Source: Mesorhizobium sp.
GTDB taxonomy: Bacteria; Pseudomonadota; Alphaproteobacteria; Rhizobiales; Rhizobiaceae
Direction: 5' to 3'
DNA length: 64,000 nt
Assembly: GCA_019635735.1 (NCBI GenBank)
Contig: JAHBYX010000012.1
Coordinates: 62,001 to 126,000 of the forward strand
The notes beneath the pieces are model-generated. The model had not been told where the DNA came from, did not search any database, and saw nothing but the letters and a program-made list of their open reading frames with translations. The number at the start of each line of letters is the position of its first letter. The first letter of the stretch is position 1. The position numbers and the translations under genes are program-made. Positions 49,945-59,387 of this stretch are shown piece by piece.

Positions 49945-50139
49945 GGTGGTTATCCTTATTTTGGGGTGGTCGGCTATAGCGTCGCACAGGGCCTTCGGGC
50001 CGACGTGCATGGGTTGATACTTCCGTTACGATCCGTTAGTTCGTGGAGATATGCGGGTAACCATTTCCGTGCGCAAGAACGCACGCATACGAGCGTCACG
50101 AACCTCCGGGTGCGTATTGGACGCTTCGAGGAGGACTTT

Positions 50140-50544
50140 GTGGCCCAACCCAGTCTCAAGCTTGTGAAGGTCGACTACGCGGCCGAAGGTGAAGCTAACT
50201 GCAAGGCGCTCGGCCAAATTCTTGAACGCATTGGCGACAAATGGACGATCATGATCGTCGGTGTGCTCTCTAAAGGCTCCCTGCGCTTCAACGCCTTGCA
50301 GCGGGCAATCCCAGGGCTTTCCCACAAGATGCTCACCACAACCCTGCGCGGCCTCGAACGCGACGGTCTGGTCAAGCGCACGGCCTTCGCAACGATACCG
50401 CCGCGCGTCGACTATGAGCTGACGCCACAGGGACACTCACTTCATGAACCCCTGCTGACGTTGGCCTCATGGGCACGTTCCCAGCAGACTTATATTGAGG
50501 GCGCTCGAAAGGCGTTCTACGAGCGGACTTTGGAGCACATCTGA
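50140..50544 (+). CDS. HxlR-family transcriptional regulator
   Basis: The 134-residue winged-helix regulator has the HxlR signature CKALGQILERIGDKWTIMIVGVLSKGSLRFNALQRAIPGLSHKMLTTTLRGLERDGLVKR and YELTPQGHSL. Start GTG 50140 follows GAGGAGGAC; the long upstream open frame is antisense to the reductase gene. HxlR proteins often sense quinones or electrophiles through a cysteine (here the Cys in ANCKALG) and control adjacent reductases such as the one divergent from it. Confidence 0.88.
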   Translation: MAQPSLKLVKVDYAAEGEANCKALGQILERIGDKWTIMIVGVLSKGSLRFNALQRAIPGLSHKMLTTTLRGLERDGLVKRTAFATIPPRVDYELTPQGHSLHEPLLTLASWARSQQTYIEGARKAFYERTLEHI

Positions 50545-50978
50545 TGAACCCGGCGGTCCCAGCGCGTTTCGCCTACAGACCAAAAAATGCTCCTCTACAT
50601 CTCGGGAGTCCCGCACGCAGTCTCGAGTCAGTTCGCAAATGTCAAAAGCAGCCTTGAAGGGCAAGATCAAGGTCGTCACCGTAGTTACGGCGGCTGCGGT
50701 CCGGCAATCTGACGAACAGCAGCGGCGCATCCTGGCCAGTGAGGGACCCTCACCGAAACTATGGAATCCGTCGGTGCGGAGCCTGCAGTCGACCGGTTAG
50801 CGGTCAGGTAGAGCAGATTAACCCGACCAGCAAGGACGCCACCGATAGCCACGACCAACTCTGCCGGCATCTCGCCGACTTCGCCGCCGCCTACAAGCGT
50901 TGGCTTGCCACCCTGACGTCCTTGTTGTGCAGGTTTAACGGAGACTGGCTGGAGGTACCCGCGAAAGCGCCTAGTCTG
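50545..50978. pseudogene. Intergenic stretch with relics of IS transposases
   Basis: A frame from 50639 reads VVTVVTAAAVRQSDEQQRRIL, weakly like the N-terminus of an IS66/IS2-type OrfA. A better relic at 50814-50897 reads QINPTSKDATDSHDQLCRHL followed by ADFAAAYK, close to the C-terminal stretch of IS481/IS3-type transposases (RTIKDATV...THLADFVAAYNF). Both are too short to function. Nothing else is seen in this 434-base gap. Confidence 0.5.
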
Positions 50979-51875
50979 TCATCCGCCCAGCATGGTCCCT
51001 AACTCCGAGGCCAGAGCCTGCAACTTGGGCTTCATCTCCTTCATCAAAAAGTCAGGATCGGACAGCATCGCGACGGCACCGCAGTTCAGCGACATCGGCC
51101 CCAACCCACCCCCAGGCCTGAAGCCAACCGCGATACCGATGATGTTGGGCTCCCATTCGCCGAACGATGCGGCGCATCCGATTCTGGCGTACTCCTGCAG
51201 GGACTTGTCTATGCTGTCGCGCAGGTGCGGCCATGCGGCGCGGTCCTGCTCTTTGAGTTGGGTCAGGATTTCCGATCTCTCTGCATTGTCGCAAACGGCC
51301 AGATAGGCCCGGCCCATGGCGCTGCGGGCCATCGAAATGCGCGAGCCCGCGTCGAGCGTCAGACCAATCGGCGATTCGCTCTTGCAGCATTCGATGTAGC
51401 GCATGCTCAGGCGGTCCCGTACGCCGAGCCCGACCGACGCATTCGCTGCGATGGCGATCTCCCTCATACCGGGGCGCGCGACATTTCGGATGTCGATTGC
51501 TGCCAATGCCGATGACGCCAGTGCAAACATCGCGCTCCCATGTCGATAGGCGCCCGTCTCGGGCACCTGGTGGAGGTAGCCCGACTTGGTCAGCGTGTAG
51601 GTCAGCCGCGAAACAGTGGAGCGTGCCAGCTTGCATCGCGAAGCGATCTCCGAATTCGACAATGCGGTCTCGCCGCGGCGAAAGCAGGAAAGAACTTCCA
51701 GCCCTCGCGCGAGGGCAGTGACGAAGTGCCGATCCTGAGCCTGACCCGCAGCATCGTCGTCAAGCTCGATCGCGTCAATGTCCATCTGGTATCTCGAGAG
51801 CTGCGGGCAAATCTTGGTTTTCTTGTCCGGGAATTTCGATCCAGTCTCATACGGCCGATTCGGGCCTGCGTCCAT
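50979..51875 (-). CDS. IclR-family transcriptional regulator
   Basis: The 298-residue regulator has a winged HTH (ALARGLEVLSCFRRGETALSNSEIASRCKLARSTVSRLTYTLTKSGYL) and the IclR effector domain (SMRYIECCKSESPIGLTLDAG; MARSAMGRAYLAV). ATG 51875 follows GGACGAAC right after the SDR stop; ATG 51785 is an alternative closer to the HTH. It closes the leftward catabolic operon and probably controls both divergent operons through the 57830-58139 region, sensing a pathway intermediate. Confidence 0.88.
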   Translation of the reverse strand: MDAGPNRPYETGSKFPDKKTKICPQLSRYQMDIDAIELDDDAAGQAQDRHFVTALARGLEVLSCFRRGETALSNSEIASRCKLARSTVSRLTYTLTKSGYLHQVPETGAYRHGSAMFALASSALAAIDIRNVARPGMREIAIAANASVGLGVRDRLSMRYIECCKSESPIGLTLDAGSRISMARSAMGRAYLAVCDNAERSEILTQLKEQDRAAWPHLRDSIDKSLQEYARIGCAASFGEWEPNIIGIAVGFRPGGGLGPMSLNCGAVAMLSDPDFLMKEMKPKLQALASELGTMLGG

Positions 51876-51885
51876 TTGTTCGTCC

Positions 51886-52644
51886 TTAAAGCGAGGGCCA
51901 GACGCCTCCCGAAACGCGCAGCATCTCGCCAGTGATGTAGCTGGACTCTTCGCTCGCGAGAAAGAATGCTGCGTTGGCAATATCCTCTGGTTCTCCGACG
52001 CGCCTCAGCAACGGCTTTGCAGCGTAGAATGCTACTTCGTCTGCGGTCATCGCATTGACCACACGTGTTCGGATCAGTCCCGGAACGATGCAGTTGACGT
52101 TGATGTCCGGGGCGAACTCGATCGCGAGCGTTCTGGTCAATGAAGCGACGGCAGCCTTGGCCGCCGCATAATCGGCGCTGTGCTGCTCGCCGGCAAAATT
52201 GATCGATGCGATGTTGACGATCTTGCCATACGCGCGCGCGCGCATCACCGGCACGATCTTTCGCAGCAAATGAATTCCGGGCATCAGGTTGAATGCAAGG
52301 GTTTGTTCCCACCGAGCGGGGGTGATGTCCTCGAATGGCCTATAGAGCCGGGGATCCTTGATGCCTCCGACCACATTGACGACGATGTCGATGGCCCCCA
52401 GCTTCGCAGTCGAAGACTCAACCATGATCTCGGCTTGGTCTTCAACAGCCGCATCGCACCGATGACAGAATATCTGGCAACCGGGGTCGAGTCGTTCGAT
52501 CTCGGCTTCGGTTTCCGCTAGCCGCGCCAGCGAGATGTCGGCGAGCGCGAGCGCCGCGCCCTCGCGGGCAAAGCGCATGGCAATCGCGCGGCCCATCGGC
52601 CCGCCAGCCGCCGTTACGAGTGCCGTCTTACCCGTGAGACCCAT
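51886..52644 (-). CDS. SDR-family oxidoreductase
   Basis: A classical SDR of 252 residues: nucleotide motif TAAGGPMGRAIAMRF, NVVGGIKD in the NNAG position, and catalytic Ser/Tyr/Lys in NIASINFAGEQHSADYAAAKAA. Probably a 3-hydroxyacyl-CoA or alcohol dehydrogenase in the CoA pathway. ATG 52644 is used; the longer open frame upstream overlaps the hydratase gene. Confidence 0.88.
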   Translation of the reverse strand: MGLTGKTALVTAAGGPMGRAIAMRFAREGAALALADISLARLAETEAEIERLDPGCQIFCHRCDAAVEDQAEIMVESSTAKLGAIDIVVNVVGGIKDPRLYRPFEDITPARWEQTLAFNLMPGIHLLRKIVPVMRARAYGKIVNIASINFAGEQHSADYAAAKAAVASLTRTLAIEFAPDINVNCIVPGLIRTRVVNAMTADEVAFYAAKPLLRRVGEPEDIANAAFFLASEESSYITGEMLRVSGGVWPSL

Positions 52645-52681
52645 GGGACCCTGAACCCTCCAGGCAAACGCCCCGCCTCGC

Positions 52682-53488
52682 CTAGAGTGGAGAGGTCTGG
52701 TCGAAATTCGCCTTGCGCTTTTCACTGAGCGACGCGAGACCCTCGACGACATCAGGCGCCGTAAATCCCATGAACTCCAACGCCAGCGACGCGTCGAACG
52801 TCGGACCCATTGCGCGAAGCCAGTTGTTCATCGCGTATTTCGTAAATCGGATCGCGTTCGGCGCGCCCTTCGAGAGCCGCTCCGCAATTTCCAATGCTTT
52901 CGCGTCCAAGTCCGGCTCGTCGACCGCCATCGACACGAGGCCGATCTTCTCGGCCTCTTCGCCAGTCATCTCCTCGCACAGCAGCAGGTAATACTTTGCC
53001 TTGGCCATGCCGCAGAGTAGCGGCCAGATCATTGCGGCGTGGTCGCCCGCCGCTACGCCGAGCAGCGTATGGCCGTCAAGCAGCTTGGCATCCTTGGCAA
53101 CGATCGAGATATCTGACATCAGGGCACAGACAAGCCCGGCGCCGAAGGCGTGGCCCCGCACCGAACAGACGATCGGCTTGGAGCAGTTGATCATGTTGTA
53201 AACTAGATCGCGCGCCTCCTTCCACACACGCGCCCGCGCCTGGAAATCGGCCATGATGTTGCGGATCATGTCGCGGTCGCCGCCGGTCGAAAACGACGGG
53301 CCTTTGCCGGTCAGGATCACCGCCGAGATTTCCGGATCTTCGTCGACCTCACGCCACACGCGCACCGATTCAGCGTGCATGATCTCGGTCATCGAATTCC
53401 GCCGGGCCGGATTGTTGAACGAAATCCGCAGCACGCGGGGCAGCGGATAGTCGAATGCAAGTTGTTGATACCCTTCGTAGCGTGCCAC
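52682..53488 (-). CDS. Enoyl-CoA hydratase/isomerase family protein
   Basis: A 268-residue crotonase-fold enzyme: FNNPARRNSMTEIM, oxyanion-hole motifs GPSFSTGGDRDM and SVRGHAFGAGLVCALMSD. The usual second catalytic Glu region reads DGHTLLGVAAGDHAAMIWP, so the acid/base residues differ from standard hydratases and it could be a hydrolase or isomerase instead. Located between SDR and MDR genes in the catabolic operon. Confidence 0.88.
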   Translation of the reverse strand: MARYEGYQQLAFDYPLPRVLRISFNNPARRNSMTEIMHAESVRVWREVDEDPEISAVILTGKGPSFSTGGDRDMIRNIMADFQARARVWKEARDLVYNMINCSKPIVCSVRGHAFGAGLVCALMSDISIVAKDAKLLDGHTLLGVAAGDHAAMIWPLLCGMAKAKYYLLLCEEMTGEEAEKIGLVSMAVDEPDLDAKALEIAERLSKGAPNAIRFTKYAMNNWLRAMGPTFDASLALEFMGFTAPDVVEGLASLSEKRKANFDQTSPL

Positions 53489-53509
53489 GATATTCCTCCT
53501 GGTACTTTG

Positions 53510-54535
53510 TCAGCCGATCGCGATCGCGATCTTTCCGAATTTGTCGCCGCGCTCCATGCGCATGAGTGCCGTCTCGGCGTCAGCGAGCGGGACAGTTTCA
53601 TCAATAACGGGATTGATCTGGCCGTTGGCGACGAGGCCGACTAACTGGGCGAACTCGCCCATACTTCCGAGCGTCGATCCGACTATCTTTACCTGTCTGG
53701 CAAACAATCGCTGGAGATTGAGATTAACCACCGCGCCGCTCGTGGATCCGCTCACCATCATGCGCCCACCCGCCCGAACGGACTTAAAAGTCTCGCTCCA
53801 CGTCGCCTCGCCAACATTGTCGATCACGACGTCGACGCCGCGGCGGTCGGTCATTGCAGCAACCTGTTCGGAGATTTTCGTCTCTTTGTGATTGATGGTC
53901 TGCGCTGCACCTAGCCGTTTGGCCGAATCGAGCTTCTCCGTTGATGATGAGGTGACGATGGTACGCGCTCCGGCGAGAACGGCCAGTTGCAGGCAGGCAA
54001 CCGCCACGCCGCCGCCAATGCCAACGATCAGCACCGTCTCACCTGGGCGGACCGGTTGCGGGCCAAAGATCATTCGGTAGGCTGTCAGGTAAGCGACGGG
54101 CAAGGCGCCGAAGCGCTGCAGATCGGCGCCCTCGGGCAGCGGCACCAGGCAATGCGCCGGCATGGCGATGTATTGGGCGAAGGTGCCGCTGCGGCTCATG
54201 CCGAGATAGGAAATCGTCGGTGAAAGGGTCTGGTCGCCCGCCATTGAGGCAGGACAGGCGGCATCAAAGGCTGCGGGGTAGAGCACCATGCGCTGGCCGG
54301 GCTTGAGCTTGCTGCCCGCTGGTGCTTCTACAATTTCACCCGCGCCGTCGCCGCCCAACACGAAGGGCAGCGCATGCGGCACGCCTGCACCGCTGTCGCG
54401 CATATAGAGGTCCATCCGGTTCAGGCCCGCCGCTTTCAGGCGCACGATCGCCTCTCCCGGCGCGGGGCTGGGATCAGGCAGTTCGCCGTATGTCAGGCGC
54501 CGGCCGCCGTCGTCGTGAACGAAGACTGCTTTCAT
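53510..54535 (-). CDS. Quinone-reductase/zinc-type MDR dehydrogenase
   Basis: A 341-residue MDR protein: LKAAGLNRMDLYMRDSGAGVPHALPFVLGGDGAGEI and Rossmann motif VGIGGGVAVACLQLAVLAGA. No structural-zinc cysteine cluster is evident, so it is probably an enoyl reductase or quinone reductase. The start overlaps the ligase stop by four bases, so both are coupled. Confidence 0.88.
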   Translation of the reverse strand: MKAVFVHDDGGRRLTYGELPDPSPAPGEAIVRLKAAGLNRMDLYMRDSGAGVPHALPFVLGGDGAGEIVEAPAGSKLKPGQRMVLYPAAFDAACPASMAGDQTLSPTISYLGMSRSGTFAQYIAMPAHCLVPLPEGADLQRFGALPVAYLTAYRMIFGPQPVRPGETVLIVGIGGGVAVACLQLAVLAGARTIVTSSSTEKLDSAKRLGAAQTINHKETKISEQVAAMTDRRGVDVVIDNVGEATWSETFKSVRAGGRMMVSGSTSGAVVNLNLQRLFARQVKIVGSTLGSMGEFAQLVGLVANGQINPVIDETVPLADAETALMRMERGDKFGKIAIAIG

Positions 54536-56229
54536 GCGAGGGCTTTCTTGTCCGATTTGCGTGCGTCTGCGTTGTCGCGGAGGTTGCGGCGAAGCACCTT
54601 TCCAACGGCTGTCTTTGGCAGTTCGTCGATCGCGACGAATTCTTTCGGTACCTTGTAGGCAGTGAGCATCGTGCGAGCGAAACCCCGCAGTTCTTCGATG
54701 TCGATCTCACCGGACCTTGGAACAACGTAGGCAACGACGCGCTCACCGGTGCGTTCGTCCGGAACACCCACCACCGCGACCTCAAGGATGGCCGGATGTC
54801 CGGCCAGAACGTTCTCGACCTCGTTCGGATAGACGTTGAAGCCCGAGACGATGATGATGTCCTTCTTGCGGTCGACGATACGCATCAGCCCGTCGGGCTC
54901 CATTATCGCGACATCGCCCGATTTGAGATACCCGTCAGCGGTGAAGGCAGCAGCCGTCTCCTTCGGCTTTCGCCAGTATTCCTTCATGACGGTCGGAGCC
55001 CGAATGCAAACCTCGCCGGCTTGCCCGAATGGCACGGGTAGGCCGTCATCGTCCCTCAGGGAGATTTCGATTGAGGGCAGCGGATAACCCACCGCTCCAT
55101 TGAAGCCTGCCTCATCCGGCCTGTTCAGGGTCACGCATGGCGAGGTTTCGGACATGCCATACCCCTCCAGCACATGAATGCCCGTCAACCGCGTCCAGGC
55201 TTCGGCGATAGGTGCCTGCATTGCCGCGCCGCCGCCCACCGAAAATACGACGTTCGAAAAATCGATGGTCGGCAGGCGCGGATGGTTCAGTAGTGAGATG
55301 TAGAGCGTGTTGACGCCCCAGATGATGTGGAACGGCGTCGACGCGAGAAGATCGACGAACGCATCCATACGACGCGGGTCGCGCACCAGGACGCAGTGCG
55401 CGGCCATCCGAACCGACAGAACGCAACAGCAGTTCAGCGCATAGATGTGATACAATGGCAGCGCCGCAATCATTATGATCGAGCCGTCTTTTACACGCTC
55501 GCGGAGCGGGGGCTCGAACCAAAGCCGCATCATCTCGGCATTGCCATTGATGTTTGCATGGCTGAGGACCGCACCCTTGGAAACGCCGGTCGTGCCGCCG
55601 GTATATTGCAGGAAGGCGGTATCCGACGGAGCGATGCTGACAGGATCGATCGCGCGGCCTCCGCCAAGTTCCAAGACTTGACTCAGCGAGACCGTGCCCA
55701 AATTCCAAGTGTCCAAATGTTCGGGAGTAGCGGCGTCGAGGGGGCCGTCTCCCGCTACCACGACTCGCTCGATCGGCACACTTTGCAACGCCTCGCGCAC
55801 AACACCGCCGAGCTCGTCCAGCACGATAAGTGCGCTGGCGTCCGAATCCCGAAGCTGGTTGGCAAGCTCACGTGGCGTGTACTGAGGATTGACGCAGGTG
55901 GCGATGAACCCGCCGCTGAGTACGCCGAAAAGTGCCACGGGGAACGCCATCACATTCGGCATCATCAGCGCAATGCGATCGCCTTTGACCAACCCCTGGT
56001 CCTGCAGCCAGCGTGTGACTGCGTGCGCTTTCAGCAGCAATTCGCCATAGGTCAGCCTCTCACCATTGCACGAGTAGGCGACCGCGTCCCGGTGAGCTTC
56101 AGCCGTTGTGGCCAGGAGATCCGCAATTGTGCCGAGCGCCGCGACATCGATTTCATGCGGCGAGCCTTTGGGATATCGCGCTAACCAAGGCTTCCGGGAG
56201 TATGGATCGATCATGGGCAAGTCGTTCAT
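54532..56229 (-). CDS. Acyl-CoA ligase (AMP-forming, fatty-acid type)
   Basis: The 565-residue enzyme activates a carboxylic acid with ATP and CoA. P-loop YTGGTTGVSKGAVLSH at about 208, A5 motif LEGYGMSETSPCV, and A8/A10 region KSGDVAIMEPDGLMRIVDRKKDIIIVSGFNVYPNEVE are intact, with the catalytic Lys near the end (ELPKTAVGKVLRRNLRD). It is nearest to long-chain acyl-CoA synthetases. It is coupled to MDR and SDR genes and supplies the CoA ester that starts the pathway. Confidence 0.92.
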   Translation of the reverse strand: MNDLPMIDPYSRKPWLARYPKGSPHEIDVAALGTIADLLATTAEAHRDAVAYSCNGERLTYGELLLKAHAVTRWLQDQGLVKGDRIALMMPNVMAFPVALFGVLSGGFIATCVNPQYTPRELANQLRDSDASALIVLDELGGVVREALQSVPIERVVVAGDGPLDAATPEHLDTWNLGTVSLSQVLELGGGRAIDPVSIAPSDTAFLQYTGGTTGVSKGAVLSHANINGNAEMMRLWFEPPLRERVKDGSIIMIAALPLYHIYALNCCCVLSVRMAAHCVLVRDPRRMDAFVDLLASTPFHIIWGVNTLYISLLNHPRLPTIDFSNVVFSVGGGAAMQAPIAEAWTRLTGIHVLEGYGMSETSPCVTLNRPDEAGFNGAVGYPLPSIEISLRDDDGLPVPFGQAGEVCIRAPTVMKEYWRKPKETAAAFTADGYLKSGDVAIMEPDGLMRIVDRKKDIIIVSGFNVYPNEVENVLAGHPAILEVAVVGVPDERTGERVVAYVVPRSGEIDIEELRGFARTMLTAYKVPKEFVAIDELPKTAVGKVLRRNLRDNADARKSDKKALA

Positions 56230-57029
56230 GTTGCAGGCGTGCCGGACGTGGCTGCGACAGCTTTAAGCTTCGCCGCCGCCTGCGCGAACATGCCGGCGCC
56301 AGCCATGCCGCCGTCGATGATGATATCAGCGCCGTTCAAATAGGACGCCTCCGGTTCGAGAAGGAAGAGGACCGTGTTGGCAATGTCATCGGGTGTGCCG
56401 GCACGCGCGAGCGGCACATAGTCTCGCATCGTCGATACGAAGGCGCTGCCGTCGACCGTCATCGGCGTCTCCACGAGGCCCGGAGAAACGCAGTTGACAC
56501 GGATGCCCGCAGCCCCCAGTTCGAGCGCTGCCGCACGGGTGAGACCGCGCAGGCCCCACTTGCTGGCGCAGTAGGCGGCCGCGAAGTAGCCGGTATGACC
56601 GGCGACGGATCCGATGTTGACGATGGAGGAACCAGCAGGCATGAGCGGCGCCAAAGCACGAATGCCGAGGAAAGCCCCCGTCAGGTTGGTCCGGAGGACT
56701 GCATCCCAGTCGTCGAGACCTGTCTTGGTGACGCCGTAGCGAAACGAAATGCCAGCATTGTTCACGAGTCCGGTGAGTGTCTCTCCCGAGGTTGCGATCG
56801 TCTTTGCGAGATCGTCCCAACCGGCGGCGTCGCCCACATCCATTGTTGACGCGATCAGCTTGCCGCCAGCGATGCCCTTGAGTTCATCCCACACGGGGTC
56901 TTCTGTCGGGATGACATCAACCGCATAGACGGTCGCCCCACGTGTGAGCAGCAGCCGCGCCTCGGCCGCTCCCTGCCCCCTGGCGGCACCGGTGATGACG
57001 GTCGCTTTTCCGGCCCAGTGCATCGGCAT
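56226..57029 (-). CDS. SDR-family oxidoreductase
   Basis: A 267-residue SDR: TGAARGQGAAEARLLL, LVNNAGIS, and SIVNIGSVAGHTGYFAAAYCASKWGLRGL containing the Ser/Tyr/Lys catalytic set. GGGGAGCG precedes ATG 57029. Its stop overlaps the ligase start (four bases). Likely hydroxyacyl or alcohol dehydrogenase of the pathway. Confidence 0.9.
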   Translation of the reverse strand: MPMHWAGKATVITGAARGQGAAEARLLLTRGATVYAVDVIPTEDPVWDELKGIAGGKLIASTMDVGDAAGWDDLAKTIATSGETLTGLVNNAGISFRYGVTKTGLDDWDAVLRTNLTGAFLGIRALAPLMPAGSSIVNIGSVAGHTGYFAAAYCASKWGLRGLTRAAALELGAAGIRVNCVSPGLVETPMTVDGSAFVSTMRDYVPLARAGTPDDIANTVLFLLEPEASYLNGADIIIDGGMAGAGMFAQAAAKLKAVAATSGTPAT

Positions 57030-57040
57030 GTGGCGCTCCC

Positions 57041-57829
57041 CTAGGCTGCCCGGCCAACGCCCATCTGGCGACGCAACTTGTCCATTCCGGCGATCCACCG
57101 ATCGTAGTTCTCGATCTTGCGAAGTGCGTATTCGCCGACGCTGGGATGCGGCAGGATACAGAACGTCTCTTTGTCCAGCGCGTCGACGACGATGTCGCCC
57201 ACCTCGCGCGGGGTCAACACACCGTCGACAGCCTCGGTGCCGCCGCCGGTGGACGCAACAAGCATCGCCGACTGAACCGCCATTGGACACAGTATCGATA
57301 CCCGAATGCCCTGGTGGCGATGCGTGATGGCCAAGTTCTCGGCGAAACCCACGGCGGCATGCTTCGTCGTCGAATACACAGCGTCACCGATCCGGGACAG
57401 AAGCCCGGCAGCCGAGATGGTATGCAGGAAATAGCCCTGGCCGCGTTCGATCATCCGAGGCAGAAGGGCTCGGGCAGCATAGACATGCGCCATGACGTTG
57501 ATTTCCCACGCGCGCTGCCACGTAGCGTTCGGCGCAGAAGTCGCCAGAGCCGGGTCACCAAGGTTGCCGATACCGGCGTTGGAACAAAACAGTCCGATCG
57601 GCCCGATCTCCCGTTCCGTACGGTCGATCAGCTCTTGCAACTGCCGCTCGTCCGACACATCGCACTGCATCGAAGTTGCATTCAGCCGATGGGCGGTGCG
57701 GGCGGCCGCGTCGGCATCTACGTCCGAGACGACAACTGTCGCGCCCTGATCGACGAAAGCCTCGCATAACCCCATGCCAATGCCGTCGCCGGCACCAGTT
57801 ACGACAACGACCCTTTCGGTGAGTTTCAT
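57041..57829 (-). CDS. SDR-family oxidoreductase
   Basis: A 262-residue SDR beginning MKLTERVVVVTGAGDGIGMGLCEAF, with CSNAGIGNLG (variant of NNAG) and HTISAAGLLSRIGDAVYSTTKHAAVGFAENLAI, catalytic Tyr/Lys kept. First gene of the leftward operon, 12 bases before the next SDR. Confidence 0.9.
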   Translation of the reverse strand: MKLTERVVVVTGAGDGIGMGLCEAFVDQGATVVVSDVDADAAARTAHRLNATSMQCDVSDERQLQELIDRTEREIGPIGLFCSNAGIGNLGDPALATSAPNATWQRAWEINVMAHVYAARALLPRMIERGQGYFLHTISAAGLLSRIGDAVYSTTKHAAVGFAENLAITHRHQGIRVSILCPMAVQSAMLVASTGGGTEAVDGVLTPREVGDIVVDALDKETFCILPHPSVGEYALRKIENYDRWIAGMDKLRRQMGVGRAA

Positions 57830-58139
57830 GCGTTCTCCGAACTATAGATTTGCGAACACCTCGTATAGATGAACAAGTCCTTCATTGTATTGTACGCAAA
57901 TCCGCCATTGATCTTATCTCTGATCGAGAGAGTCGATCAGCGTCGCTGCTTAGAGATGACATGACTGGGTTTTTCAGCGATTTTTCCTCACTACGTGCTG
58001 ATGCTTGTTGACTTTGAGATAACCGTTTCGTATCGCCAATGTCAATATGCAAAATCAAATTCTGCAAAGCGGAATGGCATGAAGCCTGCCATTTTCCCCG
58101 GGCCAGCAGGCCTCTCGATAGGAAGAGGGTGCAATTATC
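57830..58139. promoter_or_regulatory. Divergent promoter region of the two catabolic operons
   Basis: No gene in these 310 bases, which are AT-richer than the surroundings. An imperfect palindrome ATTCTGC-AAA-GCGGAAT (58059-58075, six of seven pairs) lies 65 bases before the acyl-CoA dehydrogenase start and is of the size bound by IclR-type regulators; a further GATCGAGAGAGTCGATC (57922-57938) is a near-perfect palindrome. The nearby IclR gene makes either a candidate operator. Assignment is inference. Confidence 0.45.
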
Positions 58140-59387
58140 ATGGCTGAAGCGTCACGCCTTGATCATCTCCGCCGGCAAGTGGCCGATTTTTTGGTCGAGC
58201 ACGTCTATCCGGTGGAGGAGGCGTGCGAGATCGAATTGAGTGGTTTGTCGACACGCTGGTCTCGGTCCCCGACCATGGAGCGCCTAAAGGCGCTGGCCCG
58301 CGAGCAGGGCCTTTGGAACCTGTTCGTCCCGAGCAACCATGCGCCGGACGGCCTCAGCAACGCCCAATATGCCACGATCTGCGAAGTGATGGGCAGATCG
58401 GCGATCGGCTCCGAGCCATTCAACTGTTCCGCGCCGGACACCGGCAATATGGAAACGCTGATGCTGTATGGCACGCCCGAGCAGCAAGCGCGCTGGCTGG
58501 AGCCGCTGCTCGACGGAACCATCCGTTCCTGCTTCGCAATGACAGAGCCGGAAGTCGCATCTTCGGACGCCACCAACATTCGCACCGAGATCCGGCGTGA
58601 CGGCGCGGACTACGTCATCAACGGGCGTAAATGGTGGACATCGGGGGCAATGCATCCGCATTGCGAGATCGCCATTGTCATGGGCCGGTCGGATCCTACT
58701 GCCGAGAAACACCGCCAGCAGTCGATGATCCTCGTTCCGATGGACACGCCGGGCGTTACTGTCGTTCGGCCCCTCACCGTGTTCGGTTATGACGACGCCC
58801 CTCACGGCCACGCGGAACTGAAGTTCGAGAATGTCCGTGTGCCAGTCGAGAACATGCTGCTTGGGCAAGGACGGGGTTTTGAGATCGCGCAGGGCCGCCT
58901 CGGACCCGGTCGCATCCACCATTGCATGCGCGCCATCGGCATGGCCGAACGGGCGCTCGAGACGATGTGTAGACGCGCGCTGTCGAGGGAGGCATTCGGT
59001 ACTGCGCTATCAGACCAGGGGGTGACCCGGCACTGGATCGCCGAGTGCCGGGTCGAGATCGACCAAGCCAGACTTCTGACGCTGCATGCGGCGCGGCTAA
59101 TGGACGAGGTCGGGAACAAGGGCGCACGCGCAGAAATCGCGATGATCAAGGTCGTCGCGCCGAACATGGTCCAGAAGGTCATCGACCGGGCCATTCAGGT
59201 CTGCGGCGCCGCCGGCGTTTCGCAGGATTTCCACCTCGCCTATGCCTATGCGCGCTCGCGCACCCTGCGTATCGTGGACGGTCCCGACGAAGTGCATCGC
59301 GCGGCGATCGCAAAGCACGAACTGGCGAAGTACTTGCCTCCCAAGGCTGGTGCCGGTGCCCGCCATCTGGCGGAGCACCGGCAATGA
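58140..59387 (+). CDS. Acyl-CoA dehydrogenase family protein
   Basis: The 415-residue flavoprotein matches the ACAD fold: FAMTEPEVASSDATNI (FAD/substrate segment), GRKWWTSGAMHPHCEIAIVMG, and a C-terminal helical domain ending AYAYARSRTLRIVDGPDEVHRAAIAKHEL. It starts the rightward operon, overlapping the APH-type kinase gene by four bases. This kinase/dehydrogenase pairing matches ACAD10/11 in animals (fused domains) and LvaA/LvaC in Pseudomonas, where a 4-phospho intermediate is processed by the ACAD; the same logic is inferred here. Confidence 0.92.
   Translation: MAEASRLDHLRRQVADFLVEHVYPVEEACEIELSGLSTRWSRSPTMERLKALAREQGLWNLFVPSNHAPDGLSNAQYATICEVMGRSAIGSEPFNCSAPDTGNMETLMLYGTPEQQARWLEPLLDGTIRSCFAMTEPEVASSDATNIRTEIRRDGADYVINGRKWWTSGAMHPHCEIAIVMGRSDPTAEKHRQQSMILVPMDTPGVTVVRPLTVFGYDDAPHGHAELKFENVRVPVENMLLGQGRGFEIAQGRLGPGRIHHCMRAIGMAERALETMCRRALSREAFGTALSDQGVTRHWIAECRVEIDQARLLTLHAARLMDEVGNKGARAEIAMIKVVAPNMVQKVIDRAIQVCGAAGVSQDFHLAYAYARSRTLRIVDGPDEVHRAAIAKHELAKYLPPKAGAGARHLAEHRQ

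Noticed and set aside
59045..59383. N-terminal extension of the APH kinase frame
   Set aside because: Overlaps the acyl-CoA dehydrogenase in another frame; ATG 59384 with ATGA coupling explains the start.
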